A stretch of DNA of 64,000 bases from a candidate division LCP-89 bacterium B3_LCP (GCA_005223185.1 NJBN01000001.1:567365-631364); one strand, 5' to 3'; shown: positions 1-9,781, numbered from the stretch's first letter. Numbers and translations are program-made. Notes: generated from the letters alone by a model not told the origin.

Positions 1-233
1 CCTTAGCTTTCTTATGGTTGATCATTGCTTTTTTCAAGCGCGTATTCAACAAGTGGAAACTTATTAAGGATCGTTTTTATCAAGCTATCGTGTTGGGAAT
101 TGCAGTAAGTATCGGCGGAATGATGGTTCACAGTCTTGTCGCAGCACCATTTTTCACCATTTTCTGGGCTGCTACTGCAGCAGTAAGTATTGGTATTGTC
201 GAAAAAATATTCGAATTTGAGGGAATTGCCTGA
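1..233 (+). CDS. C-terminal end of a polytopic membrane protein, probably O-antigen polymerase/ligase family (partial)
   Basis: The reading frame is open from base 3 to a TGA at 231-233, so the gene starts upstream of the window. About 76 residues are visible. They contain two hydrophobic segments (around AIVLGIAVSIGGMMVHSLV and FFTIFWAATAAVSIGIV) joined by a short loop, as seen at the C-terminus of Wzy/WaaL-type polysaccharide polymerases and ligases. The stop overlaps the next ATG by one base (TGATG), so the gene is translationally coupled to a GT2 glycosyltransferase. The position at the head of a polysaccharide cluster favours a role in polymerising or ligating glycan at the inner membrane. 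That assignment is inference, because too little sequence is present to identify the family. Confidence 0.55.
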   Translation, partial: LAFLWLIIAFFKRVFNKWKLIKDRFYQAIVLGIAVSIGGMMVHSLVAAPFFTIFWAATAAVSIGIVEKIFEFEGIA

Positions 234-1201
234 TGACAGTTACCAGGTTATACGCAGTAATTCCAGTGCATAACGGTATAGAACATACTCTGCCGATGAT
301 TAGGTCACTTCTGCCTCTGATGCCGCCTCAAGGGCGCATAGTCGTTGTCGATGACGGTTCCTCAGATGGCACTTCTGCCATACTTGAACGGGAACATCCT
401 GAAGTAGTGATCCTGCAAGGTGATGGCAACCTTTGGTGGTCTGGCGCCATCAATATGGGCGCAAAGCATGCTTTAGACGAGAGTGCGGATTACGTTCTCT
501 TGCTGAATAACGATACTGTATTACATCCACAGTTCCTGGAAGAGCTAATTGCAGGTGCACACGAGTTTCCCCATTCTCTGGTTACGTCCAAGATACTTTC
601 GGAAGAACAACCGCAGGTGATCTGGTCTATGGGCGGCAGGATCGATTGGCTGAAGGGCAGAGTGTGGATGGCAGGCTTTGGACAACCCGACGATGGCAGT
701 TGGAACGAACCCGTCGAAGCGGACTGGCTGCCCGGTATGAGTGTCTTAGTGCCTGCGGACGTGTTTCGTCAGGGCATCTGGGTGGATGAAGAACGTTTTC
801 CCCAGTATTCCGGAGATTCCGATTTCAGCATGCGAGCTAAGAACGCTGGTTTCAGGCTTATCACCTATCCTAAAAGCCGCGTTTATAATAAGGTGAATAA
901 CTCAGGGTTAGATACGCGACTCGTCAAGGGTCTGGAAACCATGACAGTTAAAAAATTCCTGGAATCGTTGACATCCAATAAATCATCGAAAAAACTGAAA
1001 GTCAACGCCAGGTGGCTGATGAGACACGCGCCCATCTGGTCCTGGCCCATGATGACGGGCAGATTGTACGGCTATTACCTGTTGAAGTGCCTGCAATTGT
1101 GGTTCGGATTATCGAAAGCAAAGAGTACTACTGGCAAAGCATGTGAAGACCCCATCCAACGCCAGGCTGTACGAGTTCCAACTGAAAAAGAAGAGCAGTA
1201 A
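233..1201 (+). CDS. Glycosyltransferase family 2 (rhamnosyltransferase-like)
   Basis: This 322-residue protein has a GT-A fold. The N-terminal strand AVIPVHNG is followed by the nucleotide-sugar site VVVDDGSSDGT (about residues 36-46), the segment GDGNLWWSGAINMG typical of the WcaA/rhamnosyltransferase-like branch, and the metal-binding LLLNNDT (about residues 88-94), which plays the DXD role. It would transfer a sugar from an NDP donor to a lipid-linked glycan at the cytoplasmic face of the membrane. The ATG overlaps the stop of the upstream membrane protein, and the gene belongs to the polysaccharide operon. The acceptor and sugar cannot be read from sequence. Confidence 0.85.
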   Translation: MTVTRLYAVIPVHNGIEHTLPMIRSLLPLMPPQGRIVVVDDGSSDGTSAILEREHPEVVILQGDGNLWWSGAINMGAKHALDESADYVLLLNNDTVLHPQFLEELIAGAHEFPHSLVTSKILSEEQPQVIWSMGGRIDWLKGRVWMAGFGQPDDGSWNEPVEADWLPGMSVLVPADVFRQGIWVDEERFPQYSGDSDFSMRAKNAGFRLITYPKSRVYNKVNNSGLDTRLVKGLETMTVKKFLESLTSNKSSKKLKVNARWLMRHAPIWSWPMMTGRLYGYYLLKCLQLWFGLSKAKSTTGKACEDPIQRQAVRVPTEKEEQ

Positions 1202-1217
1202 ACGAACTGATCATCCC

Positions 1218-2189
1218 ATGTTCGATGTAGAAGAAAAAGAAATTAGTTCTGAAGAAAAAGCGCAACCAAGGGGTCGCAGACTTATTGACCGCTACAAGAA
1301 GAACTACGCCATTCCATCCGAAGCTCCAGTTACTGAGGAAATGGTTCTGGATCACTGGGAATTGGAAAAGAACCTGACTGAAGAATTGTTAGCGTCCGAT
1401 TCGGAAAACCGCTGGGAAGTATTTGACCGCTGCTATACTGAACTCTACAGTCAGATCGAATGGCTGAACCGCTATGTGGATAAAGATGACAGCCGTGACT
1501 ATGAGGTGCGTTTTAGTAACTGGCTTCACGTAATCGGTGAACCTCCGCAAAAAATCTACGAAGTCGGCTCCGGCAAAGCCGGTTTGATCAGTTTCCTGGC
1601 GCAGAGAGGTTTCGAATGTAAAGCTACTGAAGTAACAATCGAGCGCGGACAGAGCTATGCGGACGTCATCCCCAACCTGCACTGGGGTATTTCCGATGGT
1701 ATCCATTTAGGAGAATTCGAGCCAGCGGGACAATACGAAGTGGTTATCTCCAATCAGGTGATTGAACATCTGCATCCGGATGACGTGCGTAAACATTTCA
1801 TAGGATCATACGCGATCTTAAAAAAAGGTGGAAGATATATATTCAGCGTACCACACCAGTGCGCGGGGCCTGCTGACATATCGTCAATATTCGGATGCAA
1901 TGAACCTCGCGGTATGCATCTGCATGAATACACCTACGGTGAACTAGCAAATATCTGTAAAGATGCAGGCTTCAGCGATATTTCGGCAGTTTTATCACTG
2001 CCCGTCAAGGTAGCGAAAATGACGAAAGGACTGTTCAAACCGATGCCATCCGGGCTATACCTGCATTATTCTCAAGCGCTGGAAAACGTACTTCTGTTCT
2101 TGCCGCCATCGGGATTGCGCAGAAAGATGGCGAAACTCATGCGCCTGTTACTTTTCGATCCCTGTATTTTCATGGTGGCAACAAGATAA
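1218..2189 (+). CDS. Class I SAM-dependent methyltransferase
   Basis: The Rossmann methyltransferase core is clear: motif I is IYEVGSGKAGLISFLAQRGF, motif II ends near KATEV, and a catalytic-region strand reads YEVVISNQVIEHLHPDDV. The C-terminal half is a variable lid. The protein is 323 residues from the ATG at 1218. A GTG at 1143 would extend it by 25 residues but would overlap the upstream glycosyltransferase by 59 bases, and the added residues look like readthrough of that gene, so the ATG is preferred. No clear ribosome binding site distinguishes the two. In a polysaccharide operon it probably methylates a sugar or caps the glycan chain; the target is unknown. Confidence 0.8.
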   Translation: MFDVEEKEISSEEKAQPRGRRLIDRYKKNYAIPSEAPVTEEMVLDHWELEKNLTEELLASDSENRWEVFDRCYTELYSQIEWLNRYVDKDDSRDYEVRFSNWLHVIGEPPQKIYEVGSGKAGLISFLAQRGFECKATEVTIERGQSYADVIPNLHWGISDGIHLGEFEPAGQYEVVISNQVIEHLHPDDVRKHFIGSYAILKKGGRYIFSVPHQCAGPADISSIFGCNEPRGMHLHEYTYGELANICKDAGFSDISAVLSLPVKVAKMTKGLFKPMPSGLYLHYSQALENVLLFLPPSGLRRKMAKLMRLLLFDPCIFMVATR

Positions 2190-2217
2190 GCTTATTTAAA
2201 TTGCAAGAGGACGTAAC

Positions 2218-3174
2218 TTGGAGCAAATATTATTTGAGTCAACTACTCTTACCGGCGGACTCATCTGTCCTGATTGCCGCGGAAGTTTAGACATAACAGA
2301 TGCCCAATCCTGGTGCATGCACTGTGACTTGCACTATGAAAGGAATAATCATGGTTATCTGGAATTCATAACTGATGAAAAAATCGCTCAGATAGACACT
2401 ACCACGGATGATTACGCGGAGGACCAGAGAACTTGCGGGGATCGGTTGTATGAAGAATATTTGCGACCGCTCTTCATGAAGGAACCTTTTCACCGAGTTT
2501 TAGATGTGGGTTGCGGTGTCGGCAGAGGCATCACACGGTTACTCGAAGGAGGGTACGATGCTTACGGAATAGACCTTCTGGGATTATCAAGGTATTGGAG
2601 AGAAGTTGGCAATGATCCTAATCATTTCTTCTGCTGTGATTCAACCCGCCTCCCCTTCCCTGATGGTTTCTTCGATTTGGTTTATTCTACCGGAGTTATC
2701 GAGCATATCGGGACTACTGATGGGAAGAGCACTCTTGCCGCAAATTATCTGGAATCGCGGCGGCAGTATGCTGCTGAAATTCTGCGGGTTACCCGACCCG
2801 GTGGGCGCATAATGATTTCCTGCCCCAATAAGAGCTTTCCTGTTGACATCCAGCATGGACCTCAAGATGAAACGGTTCCTAAAAGCAGTTGGTGGCGCAA
2901 TTTCATCTTTGACAAAACCAGAATGAACGTACATCGCATCAGAGGCAACTATCATCTGCTTTCTTATGCAGAAACCCGACGGCTATTTTGCCAATCCGGC
3001 GAAGTATCTTCCTTCGAGCCTTTACCGCTTAAAGGATACTTCGGTTTCGGACGCTTTCAGTCAGGATTCTTAAAGCCGATAACCAGACTGGCTAATGTTT
3101 ATGTGGAAAATCTCCCCGCGTCACTACGGGCGAGCTTTCTCAATCCATATATGCTTGTCGAAATTAAAAAATAG
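2218..3174 (+). CDS. Class I SAM-dependent methyltransferase with N-terminal zinc ribbon
   Basis: The 318-residue protein starts at a TTG with AAGAGG about eight bases upstream. Residues 17-36 carry two CXXC pairs (C17, C20, C33, C36), a Trm112-like zinc ribbon often seen in front of methyltransferases of polysaccharide clusters. Motif I is VLDVGCGVGRG at about residues 95-105, and a later strand is LVYSTGVIEHIG. It lies 28 bases after another methyltransferase and 24 bases before the glycosyltransferase-acyltransferase fusion. The substrate is probably a glycan or glycolipid intermediate, which is inference from context. Confidence 0.8.
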   Translation: MEQILFESTTLTGGLICPDCRGSLDITDAQSWCMHCDLHYERNNHGYLEFITDEKIAQIDTTTDDYAEDQRTCGDRLYEEYLRPLFMKEPFHRVLDVGCGVGRGITRLLEGGYDAYGIDLLGLSRYWREVGNDPNHFFCCDSTRLPFPDGFFDLVYSTGVIEHIGTTDGKSTLAANYLESRRQYAAEILRVTRPGGRIMISCPNKSFPVDIQHGPQDETVPKSSWWRNFIFDKTRMNVHRIRGNYHLLSYAETRRLFCQSGEVSSFEPLPLKGYFGFGRFQSGFLKPITRLANVYVENLPASLRASFLNPYMLVEIKK

Positions 3175-3198
3175 GAATATTCTGTAAAGACCCAAAAA

Positions 3199-5058
3199 AT
3201 GCACCTTCTTTTCTACTCAAATTGGTACATAAAGCAGACTGTGCAGTTAGCCAACGCATTGGCTGAAGAGCATGAAGTTACCCTGATCTTTCCTAAAATC
3301 AGTCCGGAACTGAACGCCTACAACGGCAGAGTTGAAGGGTTAAAAGCGATTCTTAAGCCAGGCGTTAGACTTATTACGCTACCGCACATGCAGAACCTGA
3401 ATCCCTTCGGTTGGATTCCGGTGTTGAGAGCTCTACGAATCATCAAAAAGTACAAACCTGACGTGGTACATTTCAACGAGTCATACGATTTTCGCTGTAT
3501 GCTCTTGATGGCTCTCTGCAGAAAGGTCCCCTATGTAACTTCAACTCACGATCCGGTGCCTCATTCCAGTGAACGGATATCCTTGCAGAGGTTCAAACAC
3601 TGGGTTAGAGACCGGATCCGGCGCAGGTCAAGTGGTCTTGTCGTTCATGGAAAGGGCTTGCGAAAAGTACTTGCTGATTATTCCAATCTATCCGTTGAAA
3701 AAATCTTCGCCGTTCCACACGGTGAATACAAGTATTATACCCATTTCGATAAAGGCGATTTAAAACACAAGGAGAATGGCAACAAGAACGTTCTCTTCTT
3801 CGGTCGCTGGGAATATTATAAGGGTATCGACGTCCTGATCGACGCCGAACCGATAATAACCGATAAAGTTCCGGATACTTTAATCACGCTCGCTGGTGAA
3901 GGCAGACTTTCGCTAAATGAAATTGACAAGAGAATAGCCAATCCCGATCATTTCATCATCAAGAACTATTCGATCGCAGATGAAGAGGTACCGGATCTCT
4001 TTCGCCAGGCGGACGTTGTCGTACTCCCTTACCGTGAAGCAACGCAATCGGGTCCTCTGCATATTGCCGGTTCCTTCGCGCGCCCGGTTGTCGTCAGTAG
4101 CGTTGGCGCTATGCCCGAAGTGGTTAAAGATGGAGAAACCGGGATTCTCATACCACCTGAAGATCCCGAAGAGTTAGCCCAGGCAGTCATCCGGCTTTTA
4201 CAAAATCCTGCAGAAGCGGAAAGGATGGGTCAGAAAGCTCAAGCACTTATGGCATCCGAAGAGTCGATGGAAAAGGTAGCGCAGATTCAAGTTGACGTTT
4301 ACAACATGGTAATCCAAGCATTCAAACATCAACGGGGGAAAGGAATTATCCTTAAAGTAGTAGAATTACTGGTGCAAAAAGTTAAGAACGATCCGAGTTA
4401 CCAATTAGACAGCGCCATCCACCTGAGCGATCTAATAGCTATGAGCACAAGGCTGGGATTGGGATTCCTGCGGGGATTATACCACAGAATCTCTTTAAAA
4501 AGGGCAAAAGGACTCTGTTTTGTAGGGAAAGGGGTAAAATTAAGCAACCGTAAACACATCAGCATCGGCTGTAATTTCGTGGCTGAGGACAATTGTGAGA
4601 TACAGGGAATTTCTAAGAAGGGTGTAAAGTTTGGCGATAATGTGACTGTTGGCTCGCACGCCATGGTTCGTCCTTCCGGCTATTATGGACGCTATGTAGG
4701 TGAAGGCTTCGAGATTGGTGACCGCTCAAACATAGGACCTTACTGCTATATCGGTGCCTACGGAGGGATCACCATCGGGTCTGATGTGATGATGGCGCCC
4801 CGCGTTTCCCTATTCGCTGAAAACCATAATTTCGACAGAACTGACGTTCCCATGCACCAACAGGGGTGTGAGAAGAAAGAGATCGTAATTGAAGATGACT
4901 GCTGGCTGGCTTCCGGGTGCACAATCTTGGCGGGCGTAACTGTCGGACACGGTTCAATTATCGCCGCTGGTGCAGTCGTTACCAAAAACGTCCCCCCTTA
5001 TTCGGTTGTCGCCGGCAATCCGGCTAAAGTAATACGTTCCAGGAAAGAGAAAAAATGA
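3199..5058 (+). CDS. Two-domain protein: GT4 glycosyltransferase fused to hexapeptide-repeat acyltransferase
   Basis: The 619-residue protein has two catalytic parts. Residues 1 to about 380 are a GT-B fold glycosyltransferase of family 4, with the donor-site strand VLFFGRWEYYKGIDVLI and a C-terminal lobe reading PVVVSSVGAMPEVVKDGETG. A helical linker (about 380-430) leads to a left-handed beta-helix acyltransferase (about 440-619) with hexapeptide repeats and the catalytic-type His in FAENHNF, ending in the conserved VVAGNPAKVI. One chain could therefore add a sugar and then O-acetylate it. The ATGA overlap with the next gene shows tight coupling. The two functions are usually encoded by separate genes, and both domains look intact. 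Confidence 0.85.
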   Translation: MHLLFYSNWYIKQTVQLANALAEEHEVTLIFPKISPELNAYNGRVEGLKAILKPGVRLITLPHMQNLNPFGWIPVLRALRIIKKYKPDVVHFNESYDFRCMLLMALCRKVPYVTSTHDPVPHSSERISLQRFKHWVRDRIRRRSSGLVVHGKGLRKVLADYSNLSVEKIFAVPHGEYKYYTHFDKGDLKHKENGNKNVLFFGRWEYYKGIDVLIDAEPIITDKVPDTLITLAGEGRLSLNEIDKRIANPDHFIIKNYSIADEEVPDLFRQADVVVLPYREATQSGPLHIAGSFARPVVVSSVGAMPEVVKDGETGILIPPEDPEELAQAVIRLLQNPAEAERMGQKAQALMASEESMEKVAQIQVDVYNMVIQAFKHQRGKGIILKVVELLVQKVKNDPSYQLDSAIHLSDLIAMSTRLGLGFLRGLYHRISLKRAKGLCFVGKGVKLSNRKHISIGCNFVAEDNCEIQGISKKGVKFGDNVTVGSHAMVRPSGYYGRYVGEGFEIGDRSNIGPYCYIGAYGGITIGSDVMMAPRVSLFAENHNFDRTDVPMHQQGCEKKEIVIEDDCWLASGCTILAGVTVGHGSIIAAGAVVTKNVPPYSVVAGNPAKVIRSRKEKK

Positions 5059-6269
5059 AACCGGCAGTACTGTTCGTTCATTCCAACACCGAGCTATATG
5101 GGGCTGACTTCATCCTGAGCGAAGTAGTTCGCGCTTTGGATGATAGAGTTCGCCCAATCGTAGCGCTGCCAGGTCCCGGCGAACTGACCGATCTTTTAAG
5201 TCACAGGGGTGTTCGGGTTATATATTCTCACGAAAGTATTTTGCGGCGGGTAAATTTTAAACCGCATAAACTGCCCGGTACGCTGGTAAATATTTTCAAG
5301 GACGTGGTAAAGCTCGTAAGAATAATCCGTGAAGAGAATATAAAACTGGTCTATTCCAACACTGGCGCAGTTGTAACAGGCGCTTTAGCAGCTCGTATCT
5401 GCAAAATTCCCAATCTCTTCCATATTCACGAAATTATCGTTAATCCGGTCTGGCTGTCGCGGGCTATTGCCAGGCTGGTGTTGAATAATTCCAGCGAAGT
5501 TATCGCCGTCTCCGGACCCGTGAAGGAATATCTACATAAATTCAGCAAACCTGGCGATCCATCAGTCCGAGTCATTCACAACGGGATAGACCCCGCGCTT
5601 TTTGACAATATTGACGATATCGATTCTGCGCGTCGAATGATGGGCGCTGAACCGGATAACGTCCTCATCGGAGTGATCGGGCGCATTCATCCCTGGAAGG
5701 GTCAAGATTATTTCGTTAAAGCAGCCCGGCTGGTAACAGATATCCATCCCAAAGCGCGTTTTGTTGTAATTGGTGGAACTTTTCCGGGATACGAAAGCCT
5801 GTTGGGTGAGTTAAAGGAGCGCGTTTCTACGCTCGAACTGTCCGGTGTTGTCAAGATTCTGCCCTTTCAAAAGGACGTTGCCCGACTGATGAATGCACTG
5901 GACGTCTTCGTCTTGCCGTCAACGCTGCCTGACCCTCTACCAACTGTAGTACTGGAAGCTATGGCAGCCCGGTGCCCGGTGGTAGCTACCGCTCACGGCG
6001 GCGCGCTTGAAATGGTGGAACATGACCGTACCGGTCTGTTAGCCCCCCACCACGACGTTACCGCTTTCGCAGAAGCCATGACAGAGATGGTTGGCGACGA
6101 GGGTAAAAGGATCAGGTTCGGACAGGCAGGACGACAACGCTTAGAGGCTGAATTTTCCAGAGATCGTTTCTACCGGGAAATCAGTCAATGTGTTTGGGAT
6201 CATATCCCGGATTCCGAGCTCGAAAAAGTAAGGGATAACCAAACTTCACGGGTGAAGGTAAAATTATAA
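5055..6269 (+). CDS. Glycosyltransferase family 4
   Basis: This is a 404-residue GT-B glycosyltransferase. The N-terminal acceptor domain begins FVHSNTELYGADFIL. The donor domain contains VIGVIGRIHPWKGQDYFVKA and the EX7E-region segment PTVVLEAMAARCPVVATAHGG. The family uses NDP-sugars with retention of anomeric configuration. The start overlaps the previous stop (ATGA), and the next gene begins three bases after this stop, so it is an internal gene of the polysaccharide operon. The specific sugar linkage is not predictable. Confidence 0.87.
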   Translation: MKPAVLFVHSNTELYGADFILSEVVRALDDRVRPIVALPGPGELTDLLSHRGVRVIYSHESILRRVNFKPHKLPGTLVNIFKDVVKLVRIIREENIKLVYSNTGAVVTGALAARICKIPNLFHIHEIIVNPVWLSRAIARLVLNNSSEVIAVSGPVKEYLHKFSKPGDPSVRVIHNGIDPALFDNIDDIDSARRMMGAEPDNVLIGVIGRIHPWKGQDYFVKAARLVTDIHPKARFVVIGGTFPGYESLLGELKERVSTLELSGVVKILPFQKDVARLMNALDVFVLPSTLPDPLPTVVLEAMAARCPVVATAHGGALEMVEHDRTGLLAPHHDVTAFAEAMTEMVGDEGKRIRFGQAGRQRLEAEFSRDRFYREISQCVWDHIPDSELEKVRDNQTSRVKVKL

Positions 6270-6272
6270 TCA

Positions 6273-6965
6273 ATGTCTTCTAAAAGTTTAACCATTTTTT
6301 TCCCTTGTTTCAACGAGGAAGGTAACGTACAAAAAGCAGTCGAGGCAGCCATAGAAGCAGCTCAATTGATCACCGATGACTATGAAGTTATCGTGGTTAA
6401 TGATGGATCGGTTGATCAGACCGGTCCCATTGCCGACAAAATAGCTGCTGAGAATGATCGGGTTCGAGTGGTACATCATGGCAACAACAGAGGTTACGGA
6501 ATTGCCCTGCAGTCCGGCTACAGAAATGCTTCAAAAGATGCGGTATTCTACACTGACGGGGATCTGCAATTCGACATAAAAGAGATAACTAAGCTCTGGC
6601 CCCTGCTTGACGATTATGACGTGGTAACGGGATACCGCATAAAGAGAATGGATCCTTTCATCCGCAAATTGAATTCGTACGGATGGACTTCGTTGACAAA
6701 AATGCTTTTCGGGCTGCCTGTCAGAGACGTTAATTGCGCTTTCAAACTGTTCCGGCGCGAAGTCATCGCTGACATGGAACTAAAGTCCGAAGGCGCGTTA
6801 ATTGATGCCGAAGTGTTTGCTCGCGCTAAAAAAGCGGATTACAGGATCACTGAAATCGGCGTGCATCATTATCCCAGACAAACTGGCAGCCAAACTGGCG
6901 CTAACCCGCTGGTGATTTTTGTTGCTTTCTGGGAACTGTTTAAACTCTGGTGGAAACTGCGATAA
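6273..6965 (+). CDS. Glycosyltransferase family 2, polyprenyl-phosphate sugar synthase-like
   Basis: The 230-residue single-domain GT-A protein resembles dolichol/polyprenyl-phosphate mannose synthases: FFPCFNEEGNV at the N-terminus, VVNDGSVDQTG, the metal site YTDGDLQFD, and the later conserved segment RDVNCAFKLFRREV. No membrane segments follow the catalytic domain. It probably loads a hexose onto a polyprenyl phosphate or builds part of the repeat unit. It follows the GT4 gene by three bases and precedes the DUF1972-type glycosyltransferase by 55 bases. Confidence 0.82.
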   Translation: MSSKSLTIFFPCFNEEGNVQKAVEAAIEAAQLITDDYEVIVVNDGSVDQTGPIADKIAAENDRVRVVHHGNNRGYGIALQSGYRNASKDAVFYTDGDLQFDIKEITKLWPLLDDYDVVTGYRIKRMDPFIRKLNSYGWTSLTKMLFGLPVRDVNCAFKLFRREVIADMELKSEGALIDAEVFARAKKADYRITEIGVHHYPRQTGSQTGANPLVIFVAFWELFKLWWKLR

Positions 6966-7020
6966 TTCACCCTAATGCGATTCTGGGGGGAATCAGCTAA
7001 TTGATTTATAGGGCAATATA

Positions 7021-8238
7021 ATGAAGATCGCTTTCATGGGAATTAGGGGGATCCCTGCTTCCTATTCAGGATTTGAAACCTTCGTCGAACAAACTGCCCG
7101 GAGACTTGTGCGCCGAGGGCACGAAGTTACAGTATATAACCGCAGCTCGTTCGTCCCTTACCGCGGCAAGGAATACCTCGGAGTACGGCTGGTACATCTG
7201 CCCACTCTGGCGACCAAACATTTAGATTCCATCGTTCACACATTCCTGTGCTGCATTCATGCGATGTTCCAGAAGTACAACGTCGTTTATATATGCGGCG
7301 TCGGGAATGCGCCCCTGGCATTTATATTGCGCATAAGGAAGACCAAGGTTATCGTTAATGTGGATGGCGCTGATTGGAAACGCGATAAATGGAGCAGATT
7401 TGCCAGAACTTACTTGCGTCTGTGCGAACCAATCGCCACAAAATCAGCTCATGCCGTTATAGCTGACTCCAAAGTCATAAAGAAACGCTATCTCGATCTG
7501 TTCGGAATAAATACGTTGTACATCCCTTACGGAGCCAATATCCGCCGATATGAAGGATCTGACCTACTGGAAAGATTCGGACTGGAATCCCGCCGTTACG
7601 TGCTCTTTGTGGGGCGTTTGGTCCCCGAGAATTGCGCCCATACCTTGATTAGAGCTTTCAAACGCGTGGAAACCGATCTAAAGCTGGTCATTGTGGGCGA
7701 TGCACCTTATTCCAGTGGATATAAACAATCACTTATAGATTCAGGCGGGAAGAATACCGTTTATACGGGTTATCTCTTCGGGGAGGAATATCAGGAAATC
7801 TCAAGCAACGCATATCTATATGTTATGGCGAGTGGAGTAGATGGCACTCGCCCGGTACTTCTAGATCAGATGGCTTTCGGAAATGCCATACTCACGCGCA
7901 ATACCCCGGCAAATATGGAAGTAGTAGGTGATTCCGCCATGAATTTTGCCGATATAAATGATGAGGAAGATTTAGCTATTAAACTCCAGTACCTCTCCGA
8001 TCATGCTGAAGAAGTCATTGCTCTGCGCGCCGCCGCTGAGGATAGAGTTAAAGAGAAATATTCCTGGGAGAGAGTTACTGACAAATACGAACTGCTTTAT
8101 ACCGATCTGCAAGCCGGGTATCCAGTAAATGAAATCGTCCGAAATCTGGAAGAGAAAATTCCTTCCGAACCTGTGAGAAAAACTGCTGCACCGGTGGAAA
8201 TAACTCATTCTGTGGAGGAGGCTCTTGACCATGAGTAG
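7021..8238 (+). CDS. Glycosyltransferase with DUF1972 N-terminal domain (GT4-like)
   Basis: The N-terminus MKIAFMGIRGIPASYSGFET is the signature of DUF1972 glycosyltransferases, many of which are annotated as rhamnosyltransferases. The donor lobe contains YVLFVGRLVPENCAHTLIRA and an acidic segment GVDGTRPVLLDQMAFGNAIL in place of the usual EX7E region. The length of 405 residues is usual. About 30 C-terminal residues after the GT core are a charged tail. The stop overlaps the start of the phosphoglycosyltransferase gene by eight bases. Confidence 0.84.
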   Translation: MKIAFMGIRGIPASYSGFETFVEQTARRLVRRGHEVTVYNRSSFVPYRGKEYLGVRLVHLPTLATKHLDSIVHTFLCCIHAMFQKYNVVYICGVGNAPLAFILRIRKTKVIVNVDGADWKRDKWSRFARTYLRLCEPIATKSAHAVIADSKVIKKRYLDLFGINTLYIPYGANIRRYEGSDLLERFGLESRRYVLFVGRLVPENCAHTLIRAFKRVETDLKLVIVGDAPYSSGYKQSLIDSGGKNTVYTGYLFGEEYQEISSNAYLYVMASGVDGTRPVLLDQMAFGNAILTRNTPANMEVVGDSAMNFADINDEEDLAIKLQYLSDHAEEVIALRAAAEDRVKEKYSWERVTDKYELLYTDLQAGYPVNEIVRNLEEKIPSEPVRKTAAPVEITHSVEEALDHE

Positions 8239-9781
8239 CACGGGATCTGTGAGTTTGGACGGCAGTGATAGCACGCTGAATCAGGACAATTCTTCGGCTG
8301 ATAACACGGAAAAAAAACCACAGAATGGACCGGCAGTTATAAACGGCTCTGCCAAAGCTTACAAACTTCATCGAGTTGTTTCCAGGTTTTATTTCGCCGG
8401 GCAGGTCATTGCCGACATTCTGGTAATCACCGGGTCGATGCTGCTGGGATATTGGTTCTACCATCTCCTGTATGCACAAGTTGGTATCGGGAAAGGCATA
8501 CAACCGTTCGAAATGTACCTGCGTCTCACTCTGATAACCAACATTATCCTCCTTTTAGTATTCGAGAGATTAGGACTTTACCGCCGCACGATCTCTATCA
8601 TGAACATCGAAGAGATCAAGGGGATAGTCAAGGCAGTTGTCATCGCTTCGGTTATCTTGTTCACGGCGCTGTTCTACTTTCAGGATGTCACCTACTCCCG
8701 TCTGATCGTTACCTATTCGCTTGTCTCACTTCTGATCTTTTTAAACCTGGAAAGATACGTCTTCTTCAAGTTGTTCCAGATGCTATATTCGAGAGGAATC
8801 GGTGTTCGGCGAGCGCTGGTATATGGAGCTGGCGAAGCGGGTCAGATGTTGGCTGAACGCTTTATAAGATCTCCACGGCTGGGCGTGAGGCCTTTAGGAT
8901 TTATTGACGATAATACCGAACTGTGGGACAGAAAAATACGCTCGAAGTCAGACGAAGTGAAATTTAAATTACCTGTTTATGGGGGTTTTACACGCCTGGC
9001 AGAGACTGCCGCCAAGTACAAAATTGATGAGCTGTTCATATCTCTGCCTTCAGTGCCGCAAACGCGCATCGCTGAAATCATACGCCGCTGTGAAGAGATC
9101 AGCCTTAAATTCTATTTTATCCCCAATCTGTTCAGCTACAAACTGCAGAGCATAACCATTGAATCTTTAGATGGCGTCCCGCTTCTGACTTTAAAAGAAT
9201 CGCACATCAGTTGGTGGCATCTTGTTGTGAAGCGAATTATGGATATCATACTGTCAGCGATCGCCATAACCCTTCTGTCCCCACTCATGCTGCTGTTAGC
9301 CATCCTGATTCGCAAGAACTCTCCGGGTGCGGCTATCTTCAAACAAGAACGAGTCGGACTGAACGGAAAGAAGTTCATGATCAGCAAGTTCCGCACGATG
9401 TATGTGGATACTCCGCAATATGCCGTTACGCCGGAAAGCGGGGAAGATTCGCGCATTACAAAAATCGGTCGCTTCCTGAGAAGATGCAGTTTAGATGAAC
9501 TACCCCAGTTATTCAACGTCTTCAAGGGTGAAATGTCTATGGTCGGTCCCCGACCTGAAATGCCCTTTATTGTCGATACCTACGATGGTATCACCATGAA
9601 TCGGTTAAAGGTAAAGCCTGGTATCACCGGCTTGTGGCAGATTTCCGCTGACCGAGCTAAGCAGATACATGACAATATCGACTACGATCTTTATTACGTT
9701 GAAAACTTCTCACCGCTGTTGGACATTGTTATTATTTTGCGTACATTCCTTATGGCAATTATAGGAAGAGGAGCATACTAA
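8231..9781 (+). CDS. Polyprenyl-phosphate hexose-1-phosphate transferase (WbaP/WcaJ-like initiating enzyme)
   Basis: The 516-residue protein should start glycan repeat-unit synthesis by moving a sugar-1-phosphate from an NDP-sugar to undecaprenyl phosphate. It has four N-terminal membrane helices (about residues 55-185), a Rossmann-like CoA-binding-3 domain (YGAGEAGQMLAERFI, about 195-320), one further membrane segment (about 335-360), and a C-terminal sugar-transferase domain with FKQERVGLNGKKFMISKFRT, DELPQLFNVFKGEMSMVGPR and KPGITGLWQIS. The ATG at 8231 has GGAGGAG ten bases upstream. A TTG six bases earlier is a weaker alternative. It lies in the same operon as the glycosyltransferases it would supply with lipid-linked acceptor. 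Confidence 0.92.
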   Translation: MSSTGSVSLDGSDSTLNQDNSSADNTEKKPQNGPAVINGSAKAYKLHRVVSRFYFAGQVIADILVITGSMLLGYWFYHLLYAQVGIGKGIQPFEMYLRLTLITNIILLLVFERLGLYRRTISIMNIEEIKGIVKAVVIASVILFTALFYFQDVTYSRLIVTYSLVSLLIFLNLERYVFFKLFQMLYSRGIGVRRALVYGAGEAGQMLAERFIRSPRLGVRPLGFIDDNTELWDRKIRSKSDEVKFKLPVYGGFTRLAETAAKYKIDELFISLPSVPQTRIAEIIRRCEEISLKFYFIPNLFSYKLQSITIESLDGVPLLTLKESHISWWHLVVKRIMDIILSAIAITLLSPLMLLLAILIRKNSPGAAIFKQERVGLNGKKFMISKFRTMYVDTPQYAVTPESGEDSRITKIGRFLRRCSLDELPQLFNVFKGEMSMVGPRPEMPFIVDTYDGITMNRLKVKPGITGLWQISADRAKQIHDNIDYDLYYVENFSPLLDIVIILRTFLMAIIGRGAY

